This document shows positions 1 through 9,586 of a stretch of DNA of 64,000 bases, one piece after another. The notes below the pieces were generated by a model. That model made no database searches. It was not told the origin of the DNA and saw only the letters and a list, made by a program, of their open reading frames with translations. The first letter of the stretch is position 1; the number at the start of each line of letters is the position of its first letter. This DNA is from Watersipora subatra. Lineage: Eukaryota > Bryozoa > Gymnolaemata > Cheilostomatida > Watersiporidae. Location: contig NC_088708.1 of assembly GCF_963576615.1 (NCBI RefSeq), positions 45,867,196 to 45,931,195 of the forward strand, given 5' to 3'. The position numbers and the translations under genes were made by a program.

Positions 1-368
1 TTATCAATGCTTTGCGCGTAGGCACTGAATTACAACAATTAAAAACACATTTTCCATCATAATATCCCGCTTTTAGGTGGTTTTTTCATAGTATGGGGAT
101 TGATTAATTTGTATTTAATTATCTTATATAGGAAATATTGCATTGAGATATCATTAAGATAATATTGCATCGAGGTATGACTGTAGTTTACTCAGATGAT
201 AACGATGATCAGTTTGCATGTTTAGTTATCTGATATGTTAATGTTTATATGTTTGCATGATTAACATATATTAATGTTAATCATGGTAAATGTGTAAATA
301 GTGTATTTTTATAGTAATAGAGAGATTCAACCAGAGTCATTGAACTTGATACCTGCGGCCGAACCATA
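1..368. other. AT-rich sequence without recognisable gene
   Basis: I see no coding exon, RNA gene or transposon end here. Short repeated ATTAACATATTAATG-like AT-rich words occur around 235-290. Confidence 0.4.
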
Positions 369-2800
369 ACAGTTAAGTTAGACACGAATGTGGAAGTAAG
401 TGTGATATCAAAGAAAGCATATTCATCTCTTGGCCTAAACAAGGAAGCCTGTTCTACGGCCATATTGTCGAGTTTGATGGTCATCGGATCCCTGTTGGAC
501 AATGGCAGAGATTGTATGCAGCTGCTTCAAGTGAATTTTCTATATCAGCTACTTTTTATATTATTGATCGAAATAACAGCAACATATTTGGAGATACCTG
601 CCATTCGGTCTTTGAATACCATTTTAGGCCTTATCAAGGATGTTTGTCATAGGGTTAATTTCGCTGCTAATGAAAGGGGCAAAAGTAAGATTAGTTTAGG
701 TATAATGGTAATCAAAAAAATAAAGGTAACCTGGTGCTCGAAGATACAATGTACAGTCATTCCCTAAACCAAACCTCGACACAATGTTTCACAAGTAGTC
801 AGGGAAAACGGGAAAAATGTTACACAAGCTAGACAAATTAGGTGTTGTTGTGCAAGATAATGAACTCAGTCAGTAGTTGAAACCTACACAACCTTCATGA
901 GACATTTACATATGTTTAGGTTTACAGTATCTGAACCGTCAGTGAGTAATAAACTACCGATAATAATGGATTTCAATTTCCCAATTTTTACCGCTTTAGA
1001 CGTTAATCAAGAATTTCATCAAGTCTAGACAAGCATTTATCAAGACTCACAAGATTTTTTCGGAAAGTTTATATGTGTTGGGCTCTTCATGGGTTCCAGA
1101 AAAAACTTTCATCGAGTGATGGTTGGGTTGTCTGAGTTTACTTTCCAACTTCAAGTTACTAGAACAGGATGTCTATTATTTTGGGAGCAGTCGTGGACAG
1201 AAGCATTTCGAAAAAAACTAAGCAGACAATTAGTCAAGCTTAGGTATTGGCACTCTCTGAAGAGCACCAGCCACTAGTGTTGTTTGCTGATGGTTTTTTA
1301 CATAGTGTTGAAGCTGTTATTCTTCAGAATGGTAGACCAGTAAAGTTTGCCATAAACTTATTGACTGATAGTCAGCAGTGGTACTTTCAAACTGAGAAGC
1401 TATTACCTGTGTTAGTTGCTTGCAAAATCTCAGCTATTACTGTTAGGGAAATGATCCTGTTGTAGTAAAAACTGTTAATCAGCCTCTGCTTAAGCTATTT
1501 TGGAAGTGAATCAATCATATGTTTAGATGGAGTTCAAGTTTTGGTCAGAGAAGAACTTGGTCTGGCTGACATGTTATCTAGGTCGGGTCCATCTGACACG
1601 GACTGTTTTGAATACTTGGGTTATGACCATTGGCTGTTTGTTCAATGATTATTAGGTTTGAGGACATGATGGAAAAATACATAAACGCTACAAAAGAGGA
1701 TTAGGAATTAGCTATAGCGATGAACTATGACACAAATGCGTGGCATGCTAGTAAAAAGTTATGTGTAAATAAAGCCATGACTTATTGGGTTCTTGAAGAT
1801 CAACTATTAATCGTAAGAGTGGATTTTTATGATTCACGCCTTATGATTTCAACATCACTGAGGTATCTAATGTACAAGGATACATATTTATGGCCGGGGC
1901 TTGTTGTGTCGATTGCAACACTGATATTGAATCGCTGTAAAAGTCTTCAAAAACAAAAATGACTTTGAAAGTTAGTGAACAAATCTTTATTTGGAGTACA
2001 GAATCGGAATCAGCTTGTCTGATTTATCTATGAACAAACAATGAAAGCTGTTCATGGCAGTCATGATTAAAGAAGCCATGATTACTCGCTTTTCATGGAT
2101 TATTTTACAAAGTGGCTGGTTGTCAAAAAGCTTTGGAGTATGACTAGCAGTGCAGTCATACTCCTGCAAAGAAAATTCTTTGACTTTGCTAGATGTGATG
2201 CTCTGTTGTCCAATAATGGACCACAGTTCTCGAGTTATGAGTTTAAACAGTTTTGTGTCGACTGCAAAATAAAACATGAAACAAGTTCGCCTCTGCATCT
2301 ATCTGCTAATGGGCACCCAGAAAAGACTATAGGGACAACCAAAGTCATGATAAAGAAGTTGTTTGATGAGGGTACTCGTTGCCTCAATGGTTTGGTTGTC
2401 TTAAGAAATAGCCCAGTCTCGAATGGCTTGCTGTTTGCAGCTGAGTAGCTGTAGGGTAGGGTTCTGAGAGATCTTCATCCAGTATCTGTGGATAAATATC
2501 GTCTGCAAGGTTACGATTCAGAGCAGGTTAGAAATAGACTTGAAGACATTAAAAGTTCAGATTATTTCCGCCATGACAATACTACAAAAACTGAACGATC
2601 TAGTTCAGTTCCCAATCCAGGCGTATATTTCAAGACAGCCAATGGCCAGTCCAGGAGCTCACACAAGCTAATGGTAACAATGATGTTCAGAAACATTCAC
2701 GGGTTGCAGGTACTGAACCAGGTGCTAGTAAACCCATTACCTCTCGTGCTGGTGACCTCACAATCCATCAGATCCACACGCCATACCTGTGAGCCAGCTT
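369..2800 (+). pseudogene. Decayed Ty3/gypsy retrotransposon pol relic
   Basis: Fragments of a gypsy polyprotein lie in the expected order but in shifting frames with many stops. At about 369-440 there is a retropepsin-like stretch whose catalytic DTG is changed to DTN. At about 990-1030 a reverse transcriptase motif reads ALDVNQEFHQV. At 1247-1465 the RNase H start reads LFADGFLHSVEAVILQNG. At about 1860-1905 an integrase zinc-region remnant ends YLWPG. At 2095-2448 the integrase core shows MDYFTKW, then SNNGPQFSS (normally SDNGPQF, so the second catalytic Asp is lost), then HETSSPLHLSANGHPEKT with the final Glu. The stretch to 2800 resembles the post-integrase tail. No LTRs were found. This lineage differs from the intact element at 3375-9171, so it is an older independent insertion and not coding. 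Confidence 0.8.
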
Positions 2801-2802
2801 AG

Positions 2803-3369
2803 TAAAAGGATTATGCGTTTCCTGATGTTATGAAGTAGAATTTCACTTTCGATTATGTATTTTTGTGTTGGTTTGCTTTTGGATAGAAAGGGAGAAGTCA
2901 AAGATTTTGGAGTTACTACCTCATGTTTATTTTGACAATATTATAAGCAAAAGACAATTTTTTTTTTCATTTCGTTTTCAACCGATCAGATTTTGATAGA
3001 GGTTGCTGTTTTCTATGCAAGTTGGACTTGAGTAAAACATGAATTTGGTTTTTTAAACAAGTGACTATTTTTTCAACCAATACAGCTTGAAACATACATG
3101 ATATTAAAATATGAGTTTTCCAAAACGCATAAAATTTTAGATGGAGACACCTGATATTTTTTCCGATTTTACAAATCATATTTCTGGTGAAGATGCCGGA
3201 TATGATTCATTGTTCGTCCAAAGCATTTTAGTGGAAGCGACGCGTGTGATTCGCATTCCATACATGACGATCCTACCCAACATAAGGCATTAAAACCCAA
3301 AAATATTAGACAGTCAGACACTCTTAAAGTTGCGCCATTAAGAGGTATGTAACTAACCACAAACCCTTC
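2803..3369. other. Unassigned spacer between two gypsy insertions
   Basis: No gene or repeat boundary is recognised. The right edge (3370-3374, GGGTA) is the target-site duplication of the next element. Confidence 0.4.
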
Positions 3370-3374
3370 GGGTA
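3370..3374. repeat. Target-site duplication GGGTA, left copy
   Basis: GGGTA abuts the 3' LTR here and recurs at 9172-9176 beyond the 5' LTR. A 5-bp duplication is usual for gypsy integrases. Confidence 0.8.
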
Positions 3375-3479
3375 TCTAACGTACCTGGTTTTTGCGTCCT
3401 ACCTCTCGCGTGCTCGCAGTTAAGATGCCGCTATCCCCCTTTCTCCTCGCGAACCGGACATCCGGTTCTCCGCATCACA
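3375..3479 (-). repeat. 3' LTR (105 bp)
   Basis: Identical to 9067-9171. On the element's sense strand it begins TGTGATGCGGAG and ends ACGTTAGA, so it lacks the canonical CA end. It contains an inverted motif around ACCGGATGTCCGGT. It is unusually short for an LTR; no TATA box or AATAAA is evident inside it. Confidence 0.93.
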
Positions 3480-3500
3480 TCTCCCTCTCTCTCTTCCCTT
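3480..3500 (-). other. Polypurine tract
   Basis: On the minus strand an uninterrupted purine run (AAGGGAAGAGAGAGAGGGAG-like) ends one base before the 3' LTR. This is the expected plus-strand DNA primer of reverse transcription. Confidence 0.85.
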
Positions 3501-3597
3501 TATCTCTTGCTTTTAGCCCTGTCTATTATCCGCTCTATTGTTCTCTGAAACTATTACCTTTTCCTTAAGCCCTGACTATTGTTCCCATTCATTCCTT

Positions 3598-4671
3598 CTA
3601 CCTCACATACTCCCGAAGAGTAGGGACATCTAGCCGGATGTCTCTATTTCTTATTTCCGGTTGTTCAGCAAAGCGAACTCTCCGCTGCCTGACTGGTGAC
3701 TTTCTCTCCCTTGTCTCTCTATCTATCCTTCTGATTTCTTGTTGTTTCTTTTCCTCCCTGTTAACCCTTTCTGCGCCTTGCCCCCTGGCTCTTTCTCTTT
3801 CAATAGCTCTTTCAGCTATTTGCCTATCTTCTCTAGCTCTTACCACATCTCTTTCGTATTCTCTTTCCACTGCTGCCATTTCGCTTTCGAACCTTATTCT
3901 TATTTCCGCTTTCTTTTGTTCTCTATCTTGTCTTGCTCTTTCTATCACCTCTCTTTCTCTTCTCATCCATATGCTCTCTTCCTCCTGTTGACTACCTTCT
4001 CTCTCTTGGGTTTCCCTCGCAGCTTCGACGTTCCTTTCCTCCGAACTTCCCTCTCTATTTAACCTCTCCCTATTAATCTCCTTTCTCTCGTTTCCTCTTT
4101 CTGTCCCTGCCCTAGTGTCTCTCCTTAGAGGCCGATACAGACGTTCCCTCAAGTCCCTCGCACTCCTTCTCCTGGTCGCTATGTATCTACACATAGTCTC
4201 AGATAGCACCCTCGCCCAGTGATCGTTAGGGTGGACTTCGTCCTTCAAATGTTCCCTGTTGAAAAAAAACAGGCCATCCTGACCTCTTCCGAAGAGGCGG
4301 GTGCACAAGTTCGGCGTGCCCTCCTTCTTGTTGGAGTTGAGGGTGCATATGAGCCTATTTAGGCGACCTATAATGCCATACTGTGCAGCTGGCACCCTGG
4401 TAGAGGGGTAAAAGGAGCAGAGGATTACTCCCGGTCTATTGGATGCCCTTCTCAGGGTCTGCTCGTACTTGGAAACTTTGTCCCCATCCACGGCGTCATC
4501 TCTTCGGCTCATGATGTCGGGAACTCCGGAAATGACAATCTTTATTCCGGGGATTCCGCACCTGTACAACAGCTCCTCCAGGGTGGCTCCTCCTAGGGCA
4601 ATTTTTTTCACCCCCACTGGTGGTGTGATGTAATGAGCTATGCTGTTCCCGACTACGGTGTAGTCCTCCAT
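3598..4671 (-). CDS. Retrotransposon ORF3: SGNH/GDSL-hydrolase-like domain plus charged coiled coil
   Basis: A 357-aa ORF from the first ATG (4671); the open frame continues upstream to 4755 without an ATG. It sits after pol, where some gypsy elements carry env, but I see no signal peptide or membrane segment. Residues 1-160 carry SGNH-fold blocks: VVGNSI (block I, Ser10; the family usually has GDS), LGGAT (block II, Gly28), ISGVPD at 47-52 (block III, where the usual oxyanion Asn is Pro) and DEVHPN with Asp144 and His147 (block V, DxxH). The Ser-Asp-His triad is therefore present. Residues about 165-350 are extremely rich in Arg and Glu, with few hydrophobics, and predict a long helical coiled coil. 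SGNH-type esterase domains are known in ORF1 of CR1-type LINEs; a role in membrane or particle interaction here is inference. How it is translated (splicing or reinitiation) is not visible. Confidence 0.75.
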   Translation of the reverse strand: MEDYTVVGNSIAHYITPPVGVKKIALGGATLEELLYRCGIPGIKIVISGVPDIMSRRDDAVDGDKVSKYEQTLRRASNRPGVILCSFYPSTRVPAAQYGIIGRLNRLICTLNSNKKEGTPNLCTRLFGRGQDGLFFFNREHLKDEVHPNDHWARVLSETMCRYIATRRRSARDLRERLYRPLRRDTRAGTERGNERKEINRERLNREGSSEERNVEAARETQEREGSQQEEESIWMRREREVIERARQDREQKKAEIRIRFESEMAAVEREYERDVVRAREDRQIAERAIERERARGQGAERVNREEKKQQEIRRIDRETRERKSPVRQRRVRFAEQPEIRNRDIRLDVPTLREYVR

Positions 4672-4842
4672 CTCTATTATTACTTTCTCTATTATTATTG
4701 CTCTTTCTCTTTCTATTAAACCCCTTTTTTTTTTCCGTGCTGTTAACCTCCTCACTTTTTATTGTCAAGCCTTTCTTTTACTTTGAGCCCTTTCTATTGA
4801 ATCCAACTTTGGTTGTAATATTCCAAGTGTCTACAACAGAAG

Positions 4843-7800
4843 TTATTTGGAATAAACAAAATCATTGTCACGTTTATTTATTCTATCTCTAGTACTCTTT
4901 CTTATTGGGTTACTATTACTATTATCTCCTACCCATGTTTTCTTTCTATTCCCTTCCCTACTATTACTAACTACTTCCTTATCTTGAGACTCTATCATGT
5001 AGCGCGAAGCTTTTTCAAATAGTAATCTCAGGTGTTTCCTATTCCTTCGTACTCTTCTTCCGTTCATAGCCACCCAGAAGCTATTTGGTTCTAAAGCCTC
5101 CTTAATAACTGTTGCCTCTCTCCCTTCATCTTCGTGGTTTATTTTCACCCATACTCTATCCCCTTCTTTTAATACGGACAATCTCTTTGGCCTCTTTACC
5201 CTATCAAAAGTGCTTTTCTGTCTCTCTTTGAGGTGTCTATCTCTTTCTTTGAACTGTCCGAGATTGGGTATGACTAAGTGCTGTCCTGGTAACTCATTTC
5301 GAATTCTTCTATTATACATTAACTCATCTGGCCTATTTCCACTTTCCAGTGGGGTAGTTCTATAGGCTAGCAAGGCCAGGTTCTTGTCCTTTTCTTTCCT
5401 CCACAAACTTTTTATTATCCCTACCGCTCTCTCCGCTAAGCCATTACTTTCAGGATATCTAGGACTACTAGTTTCTCCTATTATGTTGTACCTTATTAAA
5501 ATTTCCTTCCATTCGGGTGAGTTGTAACATGGTCCGTTATCGCTACGTACTTTTAATGGGGCTCCCAACCTTGCTATTATTCCTGCGAATTTCAACGCCA
5601 ATTCTCTTCCTGTTTGGTTATTCATCTGAACTACCTCTATCCATTTCGAGTAGTAGTCCATGAAAATAACGTAGCGCCTTCCTTCGAACTCGAACAAGTC
5701 TGTTCCGATCTCTTGCCAAGGTTTCTCTGGTAATGGAGTGTTACACATCGGCTCATGTGACATCCTTCTATTTTTTATACATACCTCACAGCGTTCCACC
5801 ATCTCTATTATCTCTTTTCTAATCCCTGGCCACCACACTGAATCTTGACACCTTCGGTACGTCTTGACCTGGCCCTGATGTCCACTATGGAGTTTTTCCA
5901 TTATTTCCTTTCTCAAATTAATAGGTATGTAAACCCTGGCATTCCACATAATCATTCCATTTACCACGCTGAGCTCATCCTTCTTTTCCTTCAACCTTTT
6001 TGCCTCGCCGCATATTGCATATTTCCATCCTGTTTCTATTCCTTTCATCACTGTCTGATACGTTTCATCCGTTTCCGCGTACCCTTTAATTTTCTCTATT
6101 AGCACATCCTCTATTGCTGCTACTATCCTACTAGCATGGTTTTCCACTCTTTGTAATTTTATTTCGTCTCTTTTTGATGCTGGTCTTGATAACAGGTCAG
6201 CCAAAAACATCTTGTCTCCTGGTGTGTGAAAAATATTATATCTGTATCTCATCATCCTCATCTTAAATCTTTGAATCCTTAATGGCAAGTCTGACAGATC
6301 TTTGTTTCCCAGCAGCGGAACCAGTGGCTTATGATCAGTCTCAACTTCAAAGTCTCTCCCCACCAAGTAGAAATCGAATTTGTCACATGCCCATGCTACG
6401 GCCAGTGCCTCCTTCTCTATTTGTCCATACTTTTGCTCTGCTTCACTCATTTTTCTTGAGGCATAGGCTACTGGTTGCCATCTTCCTTCTCTATTCATCT
6501 GCAGCAAAGCTGCTCCCAATGTATGTTTACTGGCATCTGCTGTTATCCGGTGTTTACTACTATTATCAAATAAAGTCAAGACTGGTGCCGTAGAGATGAT
6601 CTCCTTAATCTTTTCGAAGCCCTTCTGCTGTTCCTCATTCCAACACCATGCTGCATTGTTTTTGTCTAATAGTCTCAATGGTCTTTCCACTTCTGCTAAC
6701 AAGGGGCTAAACCTTCCTAAATAGTTCACCATCGCCAAGAATCTTCTTAAACTCTTCCTGTCTATAGGTGCTGGCATCTCCTTGATTGCTTTTTCTTTCT
6801 CTGGATCTATCCGAATTCCTTCTTTGTTTAGGATATGACCTAAAAACTTGACTTCATCAACTCCAAACTGACATTTTTCTCTATTAAGTGTCAACCCTGC
6901 TCTATTAAGCTTGTCTAGCACTTCGTGAAGCCTTATGTCGTGTTCTTCTTTGTTCTTTCCTACCACCAGAATGTCATCCATCATACAAACAACTCCTTGT
7001 TGTTGCCCTATTATCTTACTCACTTGGCGTTGGAAAAATTCTGGAGCTGCCGAAATACCGAACGGCATTCGCTGAAACATATACCTACCAAATGGTGTAA
7101 TGAATGTAGTAAGCTCTTGTGACTCTTCCGCTAATTCTGTCTGCCAAAATCCTGAATTAGCATCCATTTTGCTAAAAATGACGCTGTCCTCTAGCTCGGC
7201 TATTGTTTCTTCCAATGTAGGCAGTGGGAAATTTTCTCTGAGCACACTCTTGTTTAGCTGCGTCAGATCAACACAAATTCGGACTTTTCCCTTACTCTTT
7301 GGCGCTACTACCATTCCTGAACACCACTTTGTTGGTTTCTCTATTTTCTTTATCACTCCTAATTTTTCCATCCTTGCTATTTCCTGTTTTGTTGCTTCCT
7401 TCAGACCTATAGGCAACCTCCTTGGCACTTGGAGACACACCGGTGTCGAATCTTCCCTTAAATTTATCCGGAACACGTCTGGTAGTGTTCCAAGCTCTTT
7501 GAACAAATTTGGGTATTTCTTTGCCATCTCGTCCTCTATCGTAGTCACTCTTTGAATTGTCTTAACTAGCCCTAACTTTATTATTTCCGGTTTCCCTAAC
7601 AGATTACTATTGTTTCCCTTCATAACACTGATCCTCGCTATTATTCTTTGTCCTCTCTTTGAGATCAACTCAATTTTTGACTCGCCTATCGTCTCTAACC
7701 TCTTGCCATCTGCCCCTTTCAATACTCGTTTAGTTGGTTCAATCTTGCAGTTTATCCTCCTTGCTGTTGCTTCACTCATAACTGTTACATCAGCTCCTGT

Positions 7801-7890
7801 GTCTATCTCGAAGTTTATGTATTTGTTTTTAGTTTTCAAGCTGATTAGGAAGTCATTGGCCGCTTTAAATCTTTTTAATTTTTCTTTTAG
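4843..7890 (-). CDS. pol: Ty3/gypsy Pol: protease, reverse transcriptase, RNase H, integrase
   Basis: The frame opens directly after the gag UGA, with no ATG needed, and runs about 1015 codons to TAA. In order: aspartic protease with IDTGADVTVMS close to the start; reverse transcriptase with RICVDLTQLN, FSKMDANSGFWQ, RMPFGISAAPEFFQ and the active-site variant VCMMDDIL (Met in place of the usual Tyr); RNase H with ITADASKHTLGAALLQ and EKEALAVAWACDKF; integrase zinc finger (HxnH, then CEVCIKNR); integrase core with GTDLFEFE, RSDNGPCYN and ESNGLAERAV supplying the D, D and E; and a basic C-terminal tail with WVKINHEDEG. All catalytic residues that I can check are present and there is no frameshift. 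Pol is made as Gag-Pol by UGA readthrough (inference from the shared frame). Confidence 0.95.
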   Translation of the reverse strand, partial: LKEKLKRFKAANDFLISLKTKNKYINFEIDTGADVTVMSEATARRINCKIEPTKRVLKGADGKRLETIGESKIELISKRGQRIIARISVMKGNNSNLLGKPEIIKLGLVKTIQRVTTIEDEMAKKYPNLFKELGTLPDVFRINLREDSTPVCLQVPRRLPIGLKEATKQEIARMEKLGVIKKIEKPTKWCSGMVVAPKSKGKVRICVDLTQLNKSVLRENFPLPTLEETIAELEDSVIFSKMDANSGFWQTELAEESQELTTFITPFGRYMFQRMPFGISAAPEFFQRQVSKIIGQQQGVVCMMDDILVVGKNKEEHDIRLHEVLDKLNRAGLTLNREKCQFGVDEVKFLGHILNKEGIRIDPEKEKAIKEMPAPIDRKSLRRFLAMVNYLGRFSPLLAEVERPLRLLDKNNAAWCWNEEQQKGFEKIKEIISTAPVLTLFDNSSKHRITADASKHTLGAALLQMNREGRWQPVAYASRKMSEAEQKYGQIEKEALAVAWACDKFDFYLVGRDFEVETDHKPLVPLLGNKDLSDLPLRIQRFKMRMMRYRYNIFHTPGDKMFLADLLSRPASKRDEIKLQRVENHASRIVAAIEDVLIEKIKGYAETDETYQTVMKGIETGWKYAICGEAKRLKEKKDELSVVNGMIMWNARVYIPINLRKEIMEKLHSGHQGQVKTYRRCQDSVWWPGIRKEIIEMVERCEVCIKNRRMSHEPMCNTPLPEKPWQEIGTDLFEFEGRRYVIFMDYYSKWIEVVQMNNQTGRELALKFAGIIARLGAPLKVRSDNGPCYNSPEWKEILIRYNIIGETSSPRYPESNGLAERAVGIIKSLWRKEKDKNLALLAYRTTPLESGNRPDELMYNRRIRNELPGQHLVIPNLGQFKERDRHLKERQKSTFDRVKRPKRLSVLKEGDRVWVKINHEDEGREATVIKEALEPNSFWVAMNGRRVRRNRKHLRLLFEKASRYMIESQDKEVVSNSREGNRKKTWVGDNSNSNPIRKSTRDRINKRDNDFVYSK

Positions 7891-7893
7891 TCA
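7885..7893 (-). promoter_or_regulatory. Probable programmed stop-codon readthrough site (UGA CUA)
   Basis: gag ends with UGA at 7893-7891 and the next codons CUA AAA continue the same frame into pol without another stop. UGA followed by CUA is an established strong readthrough context in animal and viral mRNAs. Most gypsy elements use a -1 or +1 frameshift or a single fused ORF. Whether a downstream RNA stem supports readthrough was not tested. Confidence 0.7.
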
Positions 7894-8892
7894 TAATGAA
7901 TCTTCTGAATATTCCGATGCATTATTTTCAACCATGCTTATTTTCTTATCTGTTAGCCGGTTAGGACAGCTTCTTGCCATATGTCCTGTTGCCGAGCAAG
8001 CATAGCATGTGATAGGTGACCTTTCATCGTTTTTTCTTAGACTGCCTGCCCCCCTGGTTAAGTTTCGTCCTTTGTATCCTCTATTATACCCAGTTCCTCT
8101 ATTCCTGAAACAATCTTTTGAGATGTGTCCGAATCTATCACATGTATAGCATTGTACTCCAGATCTCCCTGTACCGATATTACCTTTGTTTCTTGCTCCT
8201 CCGTCAGCTCTACCTCCTATCCTTTGTATTAACTCATCGTCCTCTTCTTCTCCTATTACTTGATCTATCGTTTCTTTTTCCCTTGTTGTTATTATCCCCG
8301 CTGCTATTGTGGCCGACTCGTACTGACTGCACCTAGCTCTTGCCTTCTCTAGGGTGATATTCTTCTTAAGTAACAACTCTTTTCTCATTTTATCATCATT
8401 CATACCCATTATCAAAACCTGCAGTATTAGATCTTTTTCTAACTCCTCCAGCCTGCATTGTTTTGCTGCCCTTTCTATTCTTTCTATAAACCTGCATAAA
8501 TCTTCACAATTATCCTGTTTCATAGTAAATAATCTGTGTCTCGTTGCTACTATATTTTCCTTTTCAGAAAAATAATCGTCAAATTTTTCTTTAATGTCGT
8601 CATATTGCATGGCGTCGACCTCTATCTCCCATGTTTCAAAAATATCATACCCCTTCTCTCCCATACAGTCCAACAGAAACGCTGCCTTCTTTTGTTCTAA
8701 ATCGTATTCTTCTGATTCTACTTTTCTTGTCACCCTGGTGTGTTCCTTTCTTTTTAATCCTGCCGACACAATTGCTATCTCAAATCTCTTAATAAATCTC
8801 CTCCATCCTTCCAATTCGGCTCCTGTTTCTAGTCTCAGCTCGGGTGTCTTAACCCCCTTCCCGAAAATACTATTGTTGTGTCTGTCGCTCAT
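7891..8892 (-). CDS. gag: Ty3/gypsy Gag with two zinc knuckles
   Basis: 333 aa from the first in-frame ATG (8892); the frame is open a little further upstream without an ATG. The N-terminal and central part is a helical, charged capsid-like region, including FDDYFSEKENIVATRHRLFT and CRFIERIERAAKQC, typical of gypsy gag (retrotrans_gag type). The nucleocapsid part has a Gly/Arg-rich stretch and two CX2CX4HX4C zinc knuckles: CYTCDRFGHISKDC at about 248-261 and CYACSATGHMARSC at about 296-309. It ends in UGA, followed in frame by pol. It would bind and package the element's RNA into cytoplasmic virus-like particles. Confidence 0.93.
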   Translation of the reverse strand: MSDRHNNSIFGKGVKTPELRLETGAELEGWRRFIKRFEIAIVSAGLKRKEHTRVTRKVESEEYDLEQKKAAFLLDCMGEKGYDIFETWEIEVDAMQYDDIKEKFDDYFSEKENIVATRHRLFTMKQDNCEDLCRFIERIERAAKQCRLEELEKDLILQVLIMGMNDDKMRKELLLKKNITLEKARARCSQYESATIAAGIITTREKETIDQVIGEEEDDELIQRIGGRADGGARNKGNIGTGRSGVQCYTCDRFGHISKDCFRNRGTGYNRGYKGRNLTRGAGSLRKNDERSPITCYACSATGHMARSCPNRLTDKKISMVENNASEYSEDSL

Positions 8893-9050
8893 TTTCCAAG
8901 TTATTATCTTCAATCCTTCACTATTGTATAACTTATAATTTCTTATAACTCAACTATTATCCTCGCAAATTCTCTCTCTAATCATCAACTATTCGCTATT
9001 GCCTAATAATTTGATTATTATCGCTGACTTACTGAAATTTCCTTGTAGTC

Positions 9051-9066
9051 TCCACTCTTGACACCA
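9051..9066 (-). other. Primer-binding site
   Basis: Immediately inside the 5' LTR the sense strand reads TGGTGTCAAGAGTGGA. A TGG start directly after the LTR is expected for pairing with the CCA end of a tRNA. I did not identify which tRNA. Confidence 0.75.
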
Positions 9067-9171
9067 TCTAACGTACCTGGTTTTTGCGTCCTACCTCTCG
9101 CGTGCTCGCAGTTAAGATGCCGCTATCCCCCTTTCTCCTCGCGAACCGGACATCCGGTTCTCCGCATCACA
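9067..9171 (-). repeat. 5' LTR (105 bp)
   Basis: Identical to 3375-3479 and followed on the + strand by the GGGTA target duplication (9172-9176). Confidence 0.93.
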
Positions 9172-9234
9172 GGGTATAAGTAGATTCTTGGAATGCTTAA
9201 GCTATTAAACTTAATTCATGGCAAACTACTGAGC

Positions 9235-9426
9235 CATACCTGCCAACTCTCACGCATTGGGCGTGAGACTCACGCAATCACCCCAAAGAAAAAATGAAAA
9301 TGCGTGAGAAATGCGTGAGATTTTTTGCCCCAATTTCCACAATTTTATATATATACTATCATTGATACATCAATTGCCCCAAAACCAAATCTCACGCATT
9401 GCCCCTCTCTTGGGTTGGCAGGTCTG
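9235..9426. mobile_element. hAT-type MITE (192 bp)
   Basis: The ends are CATACCTGCCAAC and GTTGGCAGGTCTG. A perfect 8-bp target duplication TACTGAGC flanks it (9227-9234 and 9427-9434), diagnostic of the hAT superfamily. The inside contains repeated CTCACGCATT/AATGCGTGAG words. It has no coding capacity. A related copy in opposite orientation lies at 40139-40316. Confidence 0.85.
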
Positions 9427-9554
9427 TACTGAGCTGAATACAGAATTTTTAGAGACACTTTCGTGTCTATAAAAAGTCTGTATAATTGTGACTTATAGAC
9501 ACTTTCATGCATATAAAAACAAATGCAGTGGTGATTCTAACGCTTTTCCAGAGC

Positions 9555-9586
9555 CGTATAGTTTCACTATACTGTGAAACTATACG
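9555..9586. repeat. Perfect 13-bp hairpin
   Basis: CGTATAGTTTCAC (9555-9567) and its exact reverse complement (9574-9586) are separated by 6 bases. No neighbouring gene explains it. Confidence 0.7.

Larger units (their letters stand above)
3375..9171 (-). mobile_element. Complete Ty3/gypsy LTR retrotransposon with a third ORF
   Basis: A 5.8-kb element read on the minus strand. Its 5' LTR is 9067-9171 and its 3' LTR is 3375-3479; the two 105-bp repeats are identical by eye. It is flanked by a 5-bp target-site duplication GGGTA (3370-3374 and 9172-9176). Order in the sense direction: 5' LTR, primer-binding site, gag, in-frame UGA, pol (protease, reverse transcriptase, RNase H, integrase), ORF3, polypurine tract, 3' LTR. 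Protease-RT-RNaseH-integrase order makes it Ty3/gypsy and not Ty1/copia. Identical LTRs, a perfect target duplication and open reading frames argue for a recent insertion that may be competent. If the last LTR base is assigned differently, the LTR is 106 bp and the duplication 4 bp. Confidence 0.95.

Noticed and set aside
3638-4062. Ser/Leu-rich plus-strand ORFs
   Set aside because: Antisense shadows of the Arg/Glu-rich coiled coil of ORF3.
5845-8938. Several plus-strand ORFs of 60-150 aa across the gypsy element
   Set aside because: Antisense to gag and pol, hydrophobic low-complexity translations without homology.
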